A stretch of DNA of 64,000 bases from an uncultured bacterium (GCA_937996235.1 CALKVK010000011.1:143481-207480); one strand, 5' to 3'. Counted from the first letter of the stretch, positions 38,100-46,543 are shown. A program made the numbers and translations. The notes: generated by a model from the letters alone, not told the origin.

Positions 38100-38336
38100 A
38101 GCCCGGCCTTCTCACGAGGCTCGCGCACGTGGTGGCGAGGACCGCCGTGCGATCCAGGTCCCGACCGGATGCGGCATACACGGTGCGCGCCGCCGACGGC
38201 GTCCTGAGCGAGGACAGAGTGTCGCGGGCAAGGCGCCGAGGCGATCGCGACGCCGTGGCGTCGCTGAGCCGAGGCAACGCAGCACGCGGCGCTCTGGACC
38301 GCTCAGGTGCGTGAGTCGTCGTGAGAAGGTCGGGCC
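38100..38336. repeat. palindromic repeat family A, copy A2
   Basis: About 237 bp. The left end AGCCCGGCCTTCTCACGAGG (38100-38119) pairs with the right end CGTGAGAAGGTCGGGC; the inner arms are CCTGAGCG / CGCTCAGG, and GCGACGCC-GT-GGCGTCGC forms a central hairpin. Its right end overlaps the last codons of the lyase gene on the minus strand. Confidence 0.8.
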
Positions 38337-39604
38337 AGGGCCTGACCGAGGTCGGCGATGAGGTCGCCGCTGTCCTCGACGCCCACCGAGAGGCGGATCA
38401 TCGAGGGCGTGATGCCGAGCGCGGCCTGGCGCTCGGGCGGCACGTCCGCGTGCGTCATCGTCGCCGGGTGCTCGGCGAGCGACTCGGTGCCGCCGAGACT
38501 CACGGCGAGCTTCACGAGCCGCAGCGCGTTCAGGAAGCGGAACGCCTCGGCCTCGCCGCCGCGCACGTCGAACGCGATGAGCGAGCCGGGCGAGAGGCAC
38601 TGGCGACGGAAGATCGCGGCCTGCGCCGTGTCGTCGTCGAGGTGGCCGAGGTAGTGGACCTGTGCCACCGCGGGGTGCGCCGCGAGGAAGTCGGCGACGT
38701 GCTTCGCGTTCTCGGCCTGCGCGCGCATGCGGAGCTGCACGGTCTCGAGACTGCGCATCAGCAGCCAGCCGGTCCACGGCCCCGCCATCGTGCCGAGGAA
38801 CGTGCGCAGCGCGCGCACGGGGGCGAGCAGCGCGGCCGAGCCGACGCACGCGCCCGCGATCACGTCGCTGTGGCCGCCGATGAACTTCGTCGCCGAGTAG
38901 ATGACGAGGTCCGCGCCGTGCGCGATCGGGTGCTGGTGCACCGGTCCGAGGAACGTGTTGTCGACGATCAGCGGCGGACGCGCACCGCCCTGCACGGCCG
39001 CGGCTCGGTCGGCGAGCGCGCTGCACGCGCGGATGTCCACGAGCGCGTTCGTCGGGTTGGCGGGCGTCTCGATCAGGATCGCGGCAACGCGTCCCTTGGC
39101 GAGCGCCGCGTCGAGGGCGGCATCCATCTCGCGCTGCGACGCGCCCGCGTGGAACTCGACGTGCTCGACGCCCCACTCCGGGAGCACCGCGTTCAGCAGG
39201 TGGTCGGTGCCGCCGTAGAGCGGCGCGCTGTGCAGCACGACCGCGCCGGGGCGCACGTACGCCATCAGCGTCGTCGCGATCGCGGCCATGCCGCTCTCGA
39301 AGACCGCCGCGGCCTCCGCGTCGTCCCACAGCGTGAGCCGCGCCTCGAGGATCTCGAGGTCCGGGTTGTTGAGGCGGCTGTAGATGAGCCCGAGTTGCTC
39401 GCCGGGTCCGCGCTCGCGCAGCGCGTACGCGAGCTGGAAGAAGGCCTTGCCCTCCTCGGCGGTCCGGAACACGAACGTCGAGGTCTGGAAGATCGGCGAC
39501 TTGAGCGCGCCCTCGGAGAGCTCCGGCCGGTAGCCGTAGCTCATCATCAGCGATGCGGGGTGCAGGCGGCGGCCCCCCACGTGGCGTCCGTCCTCGTGCG
39601 TCAT
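38303..39604 (-). CDS. Cys/Met-metabolism PLP enzyme, methionine gamma-lyase-like
   Basis: 433 residues, fold-type I PLP enzyme. YSRLNNPDLEILEARL is the substrate/PLP-phosphate region, FESGMAAIATTLMAY the next PLP loop, and VIYSATKFIGGHSDVIAGA contains the Schiff-base lysine. AVSLGGTESLAEHPATMTH completes the active site. Family activities include methionine gamma-lyase, cystathionine gamma-synthase and O-acetylhomoserine sulfhydrylase; these cannot be separated reliably by eye. ATG 39604 follows GAGGAGG. The last 10 codons (RPSHDDSRT and stop) come from the end of repeat A2. Confidence 0.9.
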   Translation of the reverse strand: MTHEDGRHVGGRRLHPASLMMSYGYRPELSEGALKSPIFQTSTFVFRTAEEGKAFFQLAYALRERGPGEQLGLIYSRLNNPDLEILEARLTLWDDAEAAAVFESGMAAIATTLMAYVRPGAVVLHSAPLYGGTDHLLNAVLPEWGVEHVEFHAGASQREMDAALDAALAKGRVAAILIETPANPTNALVDIRACSALADRAAAVQGGARPPLIVDNTFLGPVHQHPIAHGADLVIYSATKFIGGHSDVIAGACVGSAALLAPVRALRTFLGTMAGPWTGWLLMRSLETVQLRMRAQAENAKHVADFLAAHPAVAQVHYLGHLDDDTAQAAIFRRQCLSPGSLIAFDVRGGEAEAFRFLNALRLVKLAVSLGGTESLAEHPATMTHADVPPERQAALGITPSMIRLSVGVEDSGDLIADLGQALARPSHDDSRT

Positions 39605-39765
39605 CTCGGCCTCCTCGCGTCCGGGCTCCGGGTCGGACGTCCCATTCTCGCGGCGGACGCGCGCCGCGGACGTTTCGCGCGACGCCGCCGCGCCGACGGG
39701 GCCGCGCACCGCGCTTGCGTGCGCGCCTGCGTGACCTCGGTTACGGTGCCTCCCAACGCACGCCC

Positions 39766-41082
39766 ATGCGACCCGGCACCGCGCTGTCCGCCACGCTCGC
39801 CGCGCTGCTCGTCGTCGCCGCCCCGCCCGCCCCGCGGGCCGCGCGCGCGGAGCAGGTGACCGAGACCGACGCCGACGGCAAGGTCGTCGCCAAGTACTCC
39901 GTCGACGCCGACGGCCTGCGCCACGGCGCCGCCGCGGAGTTCCATCCGAACGGCGCGGTGCGCGTGAAGGCCAACTACCGCCACGGCCGGCGCGACGGGC
40001 GCTACACGAGCTATCACGACAACGGGCGCAGCCACGTCACGGCGGAGTACGACTTCGGCACGCTCTCGGGTCCCTACGTCGAGAAGGACGAGAAGGGGCG
40101 GATCGTCGTCGAGGCGAGCTACGTCGCGGGCCGGCTCGACGGCGACTACCGCGAGTTCAAGGACGGCGAGCCCGTCAGCGTGCAGAAGTGGAAGGACGGC
40201 ACGCCGCTCGACGTCGACGGCGTCGTCCCCTACCCGCGCGACCGCGACGCGATCCGCGCGGACGTCGAGGCGATCTTCAACTCGAAGGACCCGCTCGAGG
40301 AGGTCGCGGACGACCCCGAGGCGAAGGGGCGCGGCGAGTGCCTGCGGCACCTGAAGATCTTCCGCTCGCTGTGCGGGCTGCCCTGGCAGGACCTCGTGCT
40401 CGACGCGCAGATGAACCGCCTCGCGGACGCGGGCGCCGCGCTCTGCGAGCGCATCGGCCACCTGGACCACACGCCGCCCAATCCCGGGATGCCGAAGGAG
40501 CAGTACGAGTTCGCGTACCAGGGCACGAGCCGCTCGAACCTCTACATGGGGCTCGAGGACATCGTGCCGCAGGTGCGCGGCTACATGGACGACTCCGACG
40601 ACAGCAACATCGGCGCGGTCGGCCACCGCCGCTGGTGCCTGAACCCGACGATGGTGAAGACGGGCTTCGGACGCTCCGGGCGCTTCGCCGCGATGTACGC
40701 GCACGACGCGAGCCGCCGCCCGGCGCCCGACGTGGACGTCGTCGCGTTCCCGCCGATGGGCTGGACGCCCGACTACTGGTTCGAGGCGCACTACGCGTGG
40801 AGCGTGTCGCTCTCGCCGCGCAAGTGGGCTGCGCCGGACGCGGGCAGGCTGCGCATCAGCGTCACGCCGATCGGCGAGGACCACGTGCGCCGCGAGCGTC
40901 CGCTCGCGATCGAGAAGCTCTCCGTCAACACGCAGGGAGCGGGCATCCCGTACTGCGTGATCTTCCGACCGGTGGGGATCGAGGTCGAGCCGGGGAAGCG
41001 CTACTGGGTCGAGATCGCCGGACTCGAGCGCGGCGGCAAGCCGGCGACGCTGCGCTACGTCGTCGCGTTCTTCGATCTCTGA
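39766..41082 (+). CDS. secreted MORN-repeat / CAP-domain protein
   Basis: 438 residues. A signal peptide (to about residue 28, PRAARA) precedes 4-5 MORN-variant (YwqK-like) repeats at 35-145, e.g. LRHGAAAEFHPNGAVRVKAN and RDGRYTSYHDNG. Then a CAP/SCP-like domain appears: FRSLCGLPWQDLVLDAQMNR, GHLDHTPPNPGMP and AVGHRRWCLNPTMVKTGFG. The C-terminal ~100 residues are beta-rich. It is divergent from the lyase gene. Probably surface or periplasmic; CAP function unknown. Confidence 0.82.
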   Translation: MRPGTALSATLAALLVVAAPPAPRAARAEQVTETDADGKVVAKYSVDADGLRHGAAAEFHPNGAVRVKANYRHGRRDGRYTSYHDNGRSHVTAEYDFGTLSGPYVEKDEKGRIVVEASYVAGRLDGDYREFKDGEPVSVQKWKDGTPLDVDGVVPYPRDRDAIRADVEAIFNSKDPLEEVADDPEAKGRGECLRHLKIFRSLCGLPWQDLVLDAQMNRLADAGAALCERIGHLDHTPPNPGMPKEQYEFAYQGTSRSNLYMGLEDIVPQVRGYMDDSDDSNIGAVGHRRWCLNPTMVKTGFGRSGRFAAMYAHDASRRPAPDVDVVAFPPMGWTPDYWFEAHYAWSVSLSPRKWAAPDAGRLRISVTPIGEDHVRRERPLAIEKLSVNTQGAGIPYCVIFRPVGIEVEPGKRYWVEIAGLERGGKPATLRYVVAFFDL

Positions 41083-41140
41083 CGCGGACGCACCACCCTT
41101 GGGGCGCCGGGTATCCTCTGCCCCACGGAGGGCATTGCAC

Positions 41141-42112
41141 ATGTTCGTCAGGCGGGCGTTCGTCTCGGCTCTCGGCCTCGTCGCTGCGGTACTCGTCTCC
41201 GGGGCGTGCAGCAGGTCCGAGGTCGTGTTCCGAGACGGCAAGCAGATCGGCGCCACGGCCACGACGAAGAGCGGTTCGGGCGGGTCGCCGCTCTCGTTCC
41301 AGGTGCGCGCGACCGGCGACGGCGGCGGGGCGACGATCCGTCCGCCGCTCGAGCTGTGGGCCCCGTTCCGACTCGAGGCGACGCTCGGCGCCTACGAGGG
41401 CAAGGGCCAGGACTGGGGTCCGGACGGGTCGCTCGGGATCTCCGTCATCGACGCCACCTTCCTGACGACGGCGTACGGTGCCGTGTCCGTGCGCCGCTCC
41501 GCGAACGGTCTCTCGGTGCAGGCGGAGAGCGGCGGCGGCTCGACGTTCCCGGCCGTCACGTTCGACACGCTCACCGTCGAGGTCGCACTCGCCCACGACG
41601 GTTCGCAGCTCGTCTTCGAGGCCCGCCGGCGCGGCGACGCGACGTTCGTCGAGATCGGACGCGCGAACCAGACGTTCGCGGGTCCGTACGTGCCGTCGCT
41701 CGACGCGTCGGATCTCCGGCGCGGCGCGCGCGCGGGCATCGACGACCTCGTGCTGGTGGATGTCGCCGACCCGCCCGACCTCTCGACGGCGGAGGGCCGC
41801 GCAGGAGCCGCGCTCACCCGCGCCGTGCAGGCGCTCCTCGACGCGCAGAAGGCGGCGGACTCCGCCACGCCCGACGCGGCGGCGGCGCGCACGGCGCTCG
41901 AGACGGGGAGCGCACGCCTCGGCGATGCGCTCACCGAGCTCGCGTCGCTCGGCTCGTCCACGAAGAAGGCGCGCGGCGCGCTCGCGGGGACGAAGCGTGC
42001 GGCGGACAGCGCGGCGAAGAAGCTCGCGCGTGGCGTCGCGCCGCGGAAGACGACGCCGCTCTTCCGGAAGATGGCGACCACGCTCGCGTCGGCGCTCGCC
42101 CGCCTGCGCTGA
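41141..42112 (+). CDS. lipoprotein, beta domain plus Ala/Lys-rich helical tail
   Basis: 323 residues. Signal peptide with a Cys after VLVSGA, probably lipidated although -3 Ser is atypical. Residues 30-205 are beta-rich like a concanavalin/LamG-type domain (PPLELWAPFRLEATLGAYEG, SLGISVIDATFLTTAYG). Residues 215-323 form an Ala/Lys/Thr-rich helix (STKKARGALAGTKRAADSAA) like that in the exported proteins at 6306 and 16540, but with the order of domains reversed. ATG 41141 follows GGAGGG. Confidence 0.75.
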   Translation: MFVRRAFVSALGLVAAVLVSGACSRSEVVFRDGKQIGATATTKSGSGGSPLSFQVRATGDGGGATIRPPLELWAPFRLEATLGAYEGKGQDWGPDGSLGISVIDATFLTTAYGAVSVRRSANGLSVQAESGGGSTFPAVTFDTLTVEVALAHDGSQLVFEARRRGDATFVEIGRANQTFAGPYVPSLDASDLRRGARAGIDDLVLVDVADPPDLSTAEGRAGAALTRAVQALLDAQKAADSATPDAAAARTALETGSARLGDALTELASLGSSTKKARGALAGTKRAADSAAKKLARGVAPRKTTPLFRKMATTLASALARLR

Positions 42113-42120
42113 GTCGCTCG

Positions 42121-42310
42121 GAATCGGGGACGGTCCTGGTTTCTTGCGCAGCGCAAGAAAGTGCCGGCGGCAGGGACACTCCTGACCGCAGTCCGCGCGT
42201 CAGGAGTGTCCCCTCTCCGCCGGGTTACTTGCGTAGCGCAACTTCCGAGGACCGTCCCCAAGTCGGGGGTTTTCTTGCGTGGCGCAAGTTCCCAGGACCG
42301 TCCCGGATTC
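42121..42310. repeat. composite palindromic repeat family B, copy B1
   Basis: 190 bp between convergent genes. Outer arms are GGGGACGGTCCT at the left and two right-hand partners (GAGGACCGTCCCC and AGGACCGTCCCGG). An inner stem GGGACACTCCTGAC / GTCAGGAGTGTCCC sits in the middle, with three small hairpins TTCTTGCGCAGCGCAAGAA, TTGCGTAGCGCAA and CTTGCGTGGCGCAAG. Could act as a bidirectional terminator. Confidence 0.8.
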
Positions 42311-42339
42311 TCCTGCGGCGACGCGCCGGCTGCAGCGCG

Positions 42340-42951
42340 TCAGGCGTTGTCGTAGGCGCGGCGCAGCCACGCGACGAGCTCCGCGTCCACTTGCGAGGCG
42401 TCCTCGACGCGCACGCGGTGCGAGACCATCGCGTTGAACGAGCCGGACGCTTCGAGGCGTCCCTCGGGCGCGACGCCCTTCAACTGGATGCCGACGTCCA
42501 CGCGCGTCTTCGTGGACGGCTGGATGCACGCGAACTGCTTGCTGCGGCGCAGGCTCAGGTACGTCTTCTTCGGCGCGAGCTCCACGTCCGGCCCGAACGC
42601 GCGGATCGCGGCGACGAGCTTGTCGTGGATGGGACGGAGCGCGGCCTTCGGGCCGGCGTAGAGCGCGTCGATCGCGTCGTCGGTCGAAGGTGCCGCGGCG
42701 GGCGTGGACGACGACGACGCGGCGCCGGGCGCGGCGGCGCCGAGCCCGACGCCGGAGAGCGTGGCGTGCGCGACGAGCGACGCGTAGCCGTGCGTCATCG
42801 CGTGCGCGTCCTTCAGGTGCTTCACGATCTGGCCGTGCTTCGCCAGCCCGCTCGCCTGCGCGACCGCGACCCACTCCTCGAGCGAGCGCCCGGTGCGCTC
42901 GCGCAGGTTCGCGATCATCGACGCCGTCATCTCCTCGGGGGACTTCGCCAT
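42340..42951 (-). CDS. DUF4287/DUF5655 protein
   Basis: 203 residues. The N-terminal DUF4287 (SPEEMTASMIANLRERTGRS, LKDAHAMTHGYASLVAH) and C-terminal DUF5655 (LRPIHDKLVAAIRAFGPDVE, KTYLSLRRSKQFACIQPSTK) are joined by an Ala/Ser-rich linker. Families of unknown function common in soil bacteria. ATG 42951 follows GAGGAGC. Confidence 0.85.
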   Translation of the reverse strand: MAKSPEEMTASMIANLRERTGRSLEEWVAVAQASGLAKHGQIVKHLKDAHAMTHGYASLVAHATLSGVGLGAAAPGAASSSSTPAAAPSTDDAIDALYAGPKAALRPIHDKLVAAIRAFGPDVELAPKKTYLSLRRSKQFACIQPSTKTRVDVGIQLKGVAPEGRLEASGSFNAMVSHRVRVEDASQVDAELVAWLRRAYDNA

Positions 42952-43057
42952 CGCCGCTGCTCCTCGTCGTGTGCGTCCGTGCCGCGCCCTGCGCGCGCCG
43001 TCGCAGCGCTCGCGCGGGGACGCAGAGTAGACACGCGGCCGCTCCGCCGCTAGAAAT

Positions 43058-43073
43058 GTAACTCCATGGTTAC
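43058..43073. promoter_or_regulatory. operator-like GTAAC-N6-GTTAC over the arsR-type start codon
   Basis: The inverted repeat GTAAC-TCCATG-GTTAC includes the ATG of the ArsR-type gene at 43066. ArsR/SRPBCC pairs commonly show GTAACC...GGTTAC-like palindromes at this place, so autorepression is likely. Seen directly as a palindrome; binding is inference. Confidence 0.5.
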
Positions 43074-43422
43074 CAATGAGCCGCCGGAGATGGATCTCGT
43101 CTTCCGCGCGCTCGCTCACAGCGCGCGGCGGCGCATCCTCGACATCCTCATGGCGCGGCCCGGCAGCCGGGTCGGCGACGTGGCGGAGCAGTTCGGGATG
43201 TCGCGCATCGCCGTGATGAAGCACCTCGCGGTGCTGTCCGAGGCGGCGCTCGTCGTCTCGGAGCGCACCGGGCGCGAGCGGCGGCTCTACGTCAACCCGG
43301 TCCCCATCCGGCGCGTCCACGACCGCTGGACGACGCAGCTCGGAGCGCTCGCCGCGGGGGCCGCACTCGACCTGAAGCGCCGCGTCGAGGCGCAGGAGAC
43401 CGCACATGTCGCAGGGAGCTGA
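43066..43422 (+). CDS. ArsR-family transcriptional regulator
   Basis: 118 residues. VFRALAHSARRRILDILMAR and VAEQFGMSRIAVMKHLAVLS form the winged helix; RTGRERRLYVNPVPIRRVHD is the wing. It lacks the CxC metal site of true ArsR. It overlaps the next gene by 17 bp, the classic ArsR plus SRPBCC (AHSA1-like) arrangement. Confidence 0.92.
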   Translation: MVTNEPPEMDLVFRALAHSARRRILDILMARPGSRVGDVAEQFGMSRIAVMKHLAVLSEAALVVSERTGRERRLYVNPVPIRRVHDRWTTQLGALAAGAALDLKRRVEAQETAHVAGS

Positions 43423-43951
43423 GGGCAGGGGCACGGGTGCGGGCGAGCGCATCGTCGCGCAGGTGTTCATCGCGGGCACGCCGGAGGCGGTGTGGCACGA
43501 GATCACGAAGACCGACGAGGCGCAGGGCTGCTTCTTCAACGCGTGGCTGCACACCAGCGGTCTCGCGGTCGGCGGCGCCGTGGCGATGCGCGACCGCACG
43601 GGGAGGTGGACGGCGGTCGTCGGGCGCATCGTCGAGTACGACCCGCCGCGGCGCCTCGCGCAGACCTTCCGCTTCACGCGCTACGACGACGCCGAGTGCC
43701 TGGTCGTCTACGACATCGAGCCGACCGAGGGCGGCGTCCTCTTCACGCTGACGGTGGACGGCGCGCCGCGCGGCTCGCGCACCGAGAAGGACATGCGCGG
43801 CGGCGCGAAGATGATCACGTCGTCGCTGAAGCGCATCGTCGAGAAGGGCGATATCGCGCCGGGCCTGCGCGTCGCGTTCCGGCTCATGGAGTGGCTCGCG
43901 CCGCTCGTCACGCCGAAGCGCTGCCGCTCCGAGGCTTGGCCCCTGCGCTAG
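43406..43951 (+). CDS. SRPBCC (AHSA1-like) protein
   Basis: 181 residues. IVAQVFIAGTPEAVWHEITK, VGRIVEYDPPRRLAQTFRFT and a C-terminal amphipathic helix (RGGAKMITSSLKRIVEKGDI) define the START-like fold. Ligand unknown. Translationally coupled to the ArsR-type regulator, which probably senses the same condition. Confidence 0.88.
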   Translation: MSQGAEGRGTGAGERIVAQVFIAGTPEAVWHEITKTDEAQGCFFNAWLHTSGLAVGGAVAMRDRTGRWTAVVGRIVEYDPPRRLAQTFRFTRYDDAECLVVYDIEPTEGGVLFTLTVDGAPRGSRTEKDMRGGAKMITSSLKRIVEKGDIAPGLRVAFRLMEWLAPLVTPKRCRSEAWPLR

Positions 43952-43971
43952 CTCTGCAGTCCGAGCCCATT

Positions 43972-44173
43972 GAATCGGGGACGGTCCTCGTCCAGGCTCG
44001 GCGTGCGGGTTCCCGTGACGAAGGGGACACTCCTCAGGCTCGGACCGCAGGGGGCGCCGCGACGGTCACGCGCACGCGCGGAGCGGGGTACGCCGCAGCC
44101 GTTCCCCGAGCCTGAGGTCTGTCCCCGATTCAACTTCTCGTTGCGTTCCGAGCCTGCGGGAGGACCGTCCCCA
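43972..44173. repeat. composite palindromic repeat family B, rearranged copy B3
   Basis: Keeps the outer GAATCGGGGACGGTCCT / AGGACCGTCCCC frame and the inner GGGGACACTCCT / GTCTGTCCCC stem, but the small hairpins of B1/B2 are replaced by paired AGGCTCGG / CCGAGCCT segments. It fills most of the 301-bp gap 43952-44252; the remaining bases hold only the palindrome at 44233-44248. Confidence 0.7.
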
Positions 44174-44232
44174 ACGCCACTCGCGCGTGCTGCGTCGGCG
44201 GGGCGGGTAGGATGCGCGGCCCCTCGACGGAT

Positions 44233-44248
44233 CCGTCCCCGGGGACGG
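44233..44248. repeat. 16-bp perfect palindrome before the 44253 gene
   Basis: CCGTCCCCGGGGACGG ends four bases before the ATG. It repeats the arm sequence of family B back to back and could sequester the ribosome-binding region (GGGGA) in a hairpin. Confidence 0.6.
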
Positions 44249-44252
44249 TCAC

Positions 44253-46292
44253 ATGGCTCGCGCGCTCCAGGTCCTCGCGGCCGCGGCGGTTCTCGTTGCG
44301 GCAGCGTCTGCGGCGCTCGTCGTCGCGGCACCGCGCGCCGCGGACGACGCCACGGCCGCGCGCCGCAGTGCCGACGCCGCGCCGATACGCGACACGCCGT
44401 CGCCGTCCGACGACACGACCGTCGCAGCGGACGCGGACGCCTCGCCGGAACGCCCCGCCGCGTACACCGGCACGAACGCCGCGCGGCGTCACGTCGCGGA
44501 CGCATCCCCTCCGCGCCCCGCCTCGGCGCCGACGCCGAGCCCGGCCACCTGGCGCGAGCAGCCCGTCGCCGACCGCGACGTCGACGGCTACGCGAGTCGG
44601 CTCGCCGCGGCGTCGAGCTACGTCGAGACGTTGCGACGACTCGCTGCGCTCGGCGCCCCGACGAGCGCGCGCCGAGACGGCGTGGAACCCGCGCCGCAGG
44701 ACACATCGCCGGAGCACGAGAGGACGCGGTTCGGCCGCGAGCCCGAGCGGCTGGCCCGCGTGCTCGAGGAAGCGGTGCTCGCAGCGCGGGCCCCCTGTTC
44801 GCGACAGGCGCTGATCTTCCACCTCGCCCTGGCGCTGCCGCGCGCGGTCGCGGCTCCGGCGCTCGCGCGAATTGCCGCCTCCGGCGACGCGGACGACGCG
44901 GAGGACGTCCTCTGCGCCGAGGCGTTCACGGGAGACGCGGCCGCCGTAGCGCGCTTCGTCGATCTGGCGGCCACGCCGAGCGATGCCTGCCACGGGCTCA
45001 CGATCGACACCGTCGCGGACCTCGCAGCGGTCGAGGCGCAGGGGCGTCGCGACGTGCTCCGCAGCTACCGCTGCATCGAGGCGCTCGACCGCGCGCCGTA
45101 CTTCCACGTCCACGCCGAATGGCTCGGCTACGTGGACGGCACCTTCCCTTGGGCGCCGCCGCGGGGCGAGTCGGAGCGCGCCGTGGCGCCGCTCGTCGCC
45201 GCGTGGCTGCGTCGCTATCCCGGTCACGCGGGCACGGACGACATGGCGTGGCGGCTCGCCGGCGAGTTGCGCGCGGAGGGGCGGACGCGCGACGCCGCGC
45301 ACTGGGCGTCGTTCGGCATCACGCAGCCGGACGGCGACATGCGCAGCGCGTGCGCGGAGCTGCTGGTGTCGATCGTCGAGCTCGCGCCGGAGGGTGACCC
45401 CGTCGCGGAGGATCCGATCGATCCGGTCGCGCCGCTGCGTCACCGCGACCTGCTGCTGTACCTGCGACTCCGGCGCCACGCGCAGACGCTCGGCTTCGCC
45501 CGCGCGTGCCGCGAGGTGGACGATCTGGCGGCCTCCGAGCCGGACTCGCTGCTGGCACGCGGCTGGCGCGAGCGCTTCTCCGCGCCGCCGTCGCGCGGGC
45601 TCGACAGCGGCCACGCCCCGATCGCGACGACGGACGCGCTCCGCCGACGCGACGTGCGCGCCGACCTTCCGGATCCGCCGGTCGAGCCCGTCGTGCAGCT
45701 CCAGCGCCACGCAACGCCCCCCGAGGGCGAGCTGCAGCCGCTCCGGCTCGCGCGGCTCCGGCGTCAGTTCCGCGCCTGGGACGCGCTCGCCGACATCGAG
45801 CAGCGCGCGCAGACCGCGCAGGGTGCAGACCGTGTCGACCTGCTCTACACGCACGCGGCGATCCTCTACCACGAGCCCGACGCGCTCTATCCCGTCTACG
45901 CGACGCACGACGAGGCGTACTCGGGGCGCCCGCGCAGGTGGCGCGCGGGGTCGGACGTGGACGAGAAGGCGGCGTCGCAGCGCGCGACCGGCTGGCTGCG
46001 GGGGATGCTCGCGTGGGACCTCGCCGCGGCGCGCTTCGAGGAGCTCGCGCGGACCGAGCCGTTCCACGAACTGGCGGACGACGCGCTCTACTCCGCCGCG
46101 CTGGCGCACGTGAAGGCCGCGGACGACCGCGCCGTCCGCGCGGCCGGAGCCGGCGAGCGCGACCGCCACCTGCGGGCCGCGGTCGCGGACTTCGAAGCGC
46201 TGGTGACGTCGTACCCGCGCAGCAGCTTCGCGCCGGATGCGGGCGCCGCGCTGCGCTACTGGCGGCAGGAGCGCGCCGACCTCTTTCGCTGA
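44253..46292 (+). CDS. secreted/periplasmic TPR-like helical protein (679 aa)
   Basis: N-terminal signal or anchor helix (LQVLAAAAVLVAAASAALVV), a ~90-residue disordered Ala/Pro/Thr/Asp region, then helical repeats (FHLALALPRAVAAPALARIA, DDMAWRLAGELRAEGRTRDA, ADDALYSAALAHVKAADDRA) like an outer-membrane TPR assembly factor. The end ADFEALVTSYPRSSFAPDAG is a typical TPR/BamD-like phrase. No enzymatic motif. Role unknown. Confidence 0.75.
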   Translation: MARALQVLAAAAVLVAAASAALVVAAPRAADDATAARRSADAAPIRDTPSPSDDTTVAADADASPERPAAYTGTNAARRHVADASPPRPASAPTPSPATWREQPVADRDVDGYASRLAAASSYVETLRRLAALGAPTSARRDGVEPAPQDTSPEHERTRFGREPERLARVLEEAVLAARAPCSRQALIFHLALALPRAVAAPALARIAASGDADDAEDVLCAEAFTGDAAAVARFVDLAATPSDACHGLTIDTVADLAAVEAQGRRDVLRSYRCIEALDRAPYFHVHAEWLGYVDGTFPWAPPRGESERAVAPLVAAWLRRYPGHAGTDDMAWRLAGELRAEGRTRDAAHWASFGITQPDGDMRSACAELLVSIVELAPEGDPVAEDPIDPVAPLRHRDLLLYLRLRRHAQTLGFARACREVDDLAASEPDSLLARGWRERFSAPPSRGLDSGHAPIATTDALRRRDVRADLPDPPVEPVVQLQRHATPPEGELQPLRLARLRRQFRAWDALADIEQRAQTAQGADRVDLLYTHAAILYHEPDALYPVYATHDEAYSGRPRRWRAGSDVDEKAASQRATGWLRGMLAWDLAAARFEELARTEPFHELADDALYSAALAHVKAADDRAVRAAGAGERDRHLRAAVADFEALVTSYPRSSFAPDAGAALRYWRQERADLFR

Positions 46293-46327
46293 CCGACTCC
46301 ACGGTCGGGACGGGAACCGCCCGTAAC

Positions 46328-46515
46328 GAGGGGGACGGTCCTGCTTTCTTGCGCAGCGCAAGAACGTGCCGGCGGCAGGGACACTCCTGACCGCAGTCCG
46401 CGCGTCAGGAGTGTCCCCTCTCCGCCGGGTTACTTGCGTAGCGCAACTTCCGAGGACCGTCCCCGGATCGGTGGGTTTCTTGCGTGGCGCAAGTTCCCAG
46501 GACCGTCCCGGATTC
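46328..46515. repeat. composite palindromic repeat family B, copy B2
   Basis: Nearly identical to B1 over its whole length; the differences I see are confined to single bases near the first hairpin and a few bases in the spacer around 46462-46474. Again between convergent genes (36 bp after the stop at 46292 and 28 bp before the stop at 46544). Confidence 0.8.
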
Positions 46516-46543
46516 GGACGGAGCCGGGGCGTCGCCGCAGCCG

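Noticed and set aside
42118..42310. CRISPR array at family B repeats
   Set aside because: Motifs are nested inverted repeats of different lengths, not regularly spaced direct repeats with unique spacers, and no cas gene is near.
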